In this document: positions 53,112 to 53,277 of the stretch, in pieces
Layout: the number at the start of each line of letters is the position of its first letter
Position numbering within the stretch: position 1 is the first letter of the stretch
Assembly: GCA_002746645.1 (NCBI GenBank)
Contig: PDPU01000043.1
Coordinates: 1 to 53,277, forward strand
DNA length: 53,277 nucleotides
Direction of reading: 5' to 3'
Origin: Gammaproteobacteria bacterium
Lineage (GTDB): Bacteria > Pseudomonadota > Gammaproteobacteria > Granulosicoccales > Granulosicoccaceae
The notes under the pieces: model-generated
Databases searched by the model: none
Seen by the model: only the letters and a program-made list of their open reading frames with translations
Told to the model about the DNA's origin: nothing
Position numbers and translations under genes: made by a program

Positions 53112-53277
<166 letters not shown>

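Overview
The window is high-G+C DNA from a bacterial chromosome, most likely a gammaproteobacterium. Evidence for that is the tuf / tRNA-Trp / secE / nusG / rplKAJL / rpoBC order, the rpsL-rpsG-fusA-tuf block, and proteobacterial families such as HrpB, YbiI, NnrU and DUF454 (YbaN). I cannot name the genus. No rRNA, CRISPR array, integrase or insertion sequence was recognised.

Layout. (1) 1-12.6 kb: core information genes, from the end of one tuf copy through tRNA-Trp(CCA), secE, nusG, rplK, rplA, rplJ, rplL, rpoB and rpoC, with hairpins in several gaps. (2) 12.7-30.6 kb: about 18 kb of variable genes between rpoC and rpsL, which are often close neighbours in this group. It holds an RND efflux pair, a signal-peptide protein divergent from an OmpA-like lipoprotein, nitronate monooxygenase with a hotdog protein, a YbiI zinc finger, a FosA-like enzyme, an FAD dehydrogenase, helicase HrpB, an ACT protein, an ion-transporter/CBS pair, an orphan TolQ/ExbB-type channel protein, NnrU, DUF454 and a decayed DUF222/HNH gene. 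(3) 30.6-34 kb: rpsL, rpsG and fusA behind a good sigma-70-type promoter. (4) 34-53 kb: about 19 kb separating fusA from its usual partner tuf. It holds a secreted CAP/SCP protein, a complete type I Wadjet system (jetABCD, minus strand) preceded in the same operon by a SUKH-like gene, an AAA ATPase that appears fused to the tail of its former DUF4276 partner, and an acetone carboxylase operon (acxABC) with its own regulator. (5) 53.18 kb to the end: the start of the second tuf copy, with its own promoter.

How the genes work together. JetA, JetB and JetC should form the SMC-like plasmid-sensing complex and JetD its Toprim nuclease. AcxABC should convert acetone plus bicarbonate to acetoacetate using ATP. 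The acx regulator looks like an AcoR-type bacterial enhancer-binding protein but lacks the GAFTGA loop and the Walker B acidic pair. Its own promoter and the acx promoter share a gap-free TCGGACA-N8-TCCGG-N5-TG-N-TAG layout, and no usable -24/-12 element is visible before acx. Together these suggest sigma-70-type control rather than sigma-54.

The most unusual observations are this acx regulatory circuit, the AAA/DUF4276 fusion, the defence and metabolic island splitting the str operon, and a tandem-repeat micro-ORF linking the FAD dehydrogenase and hrpB genes.
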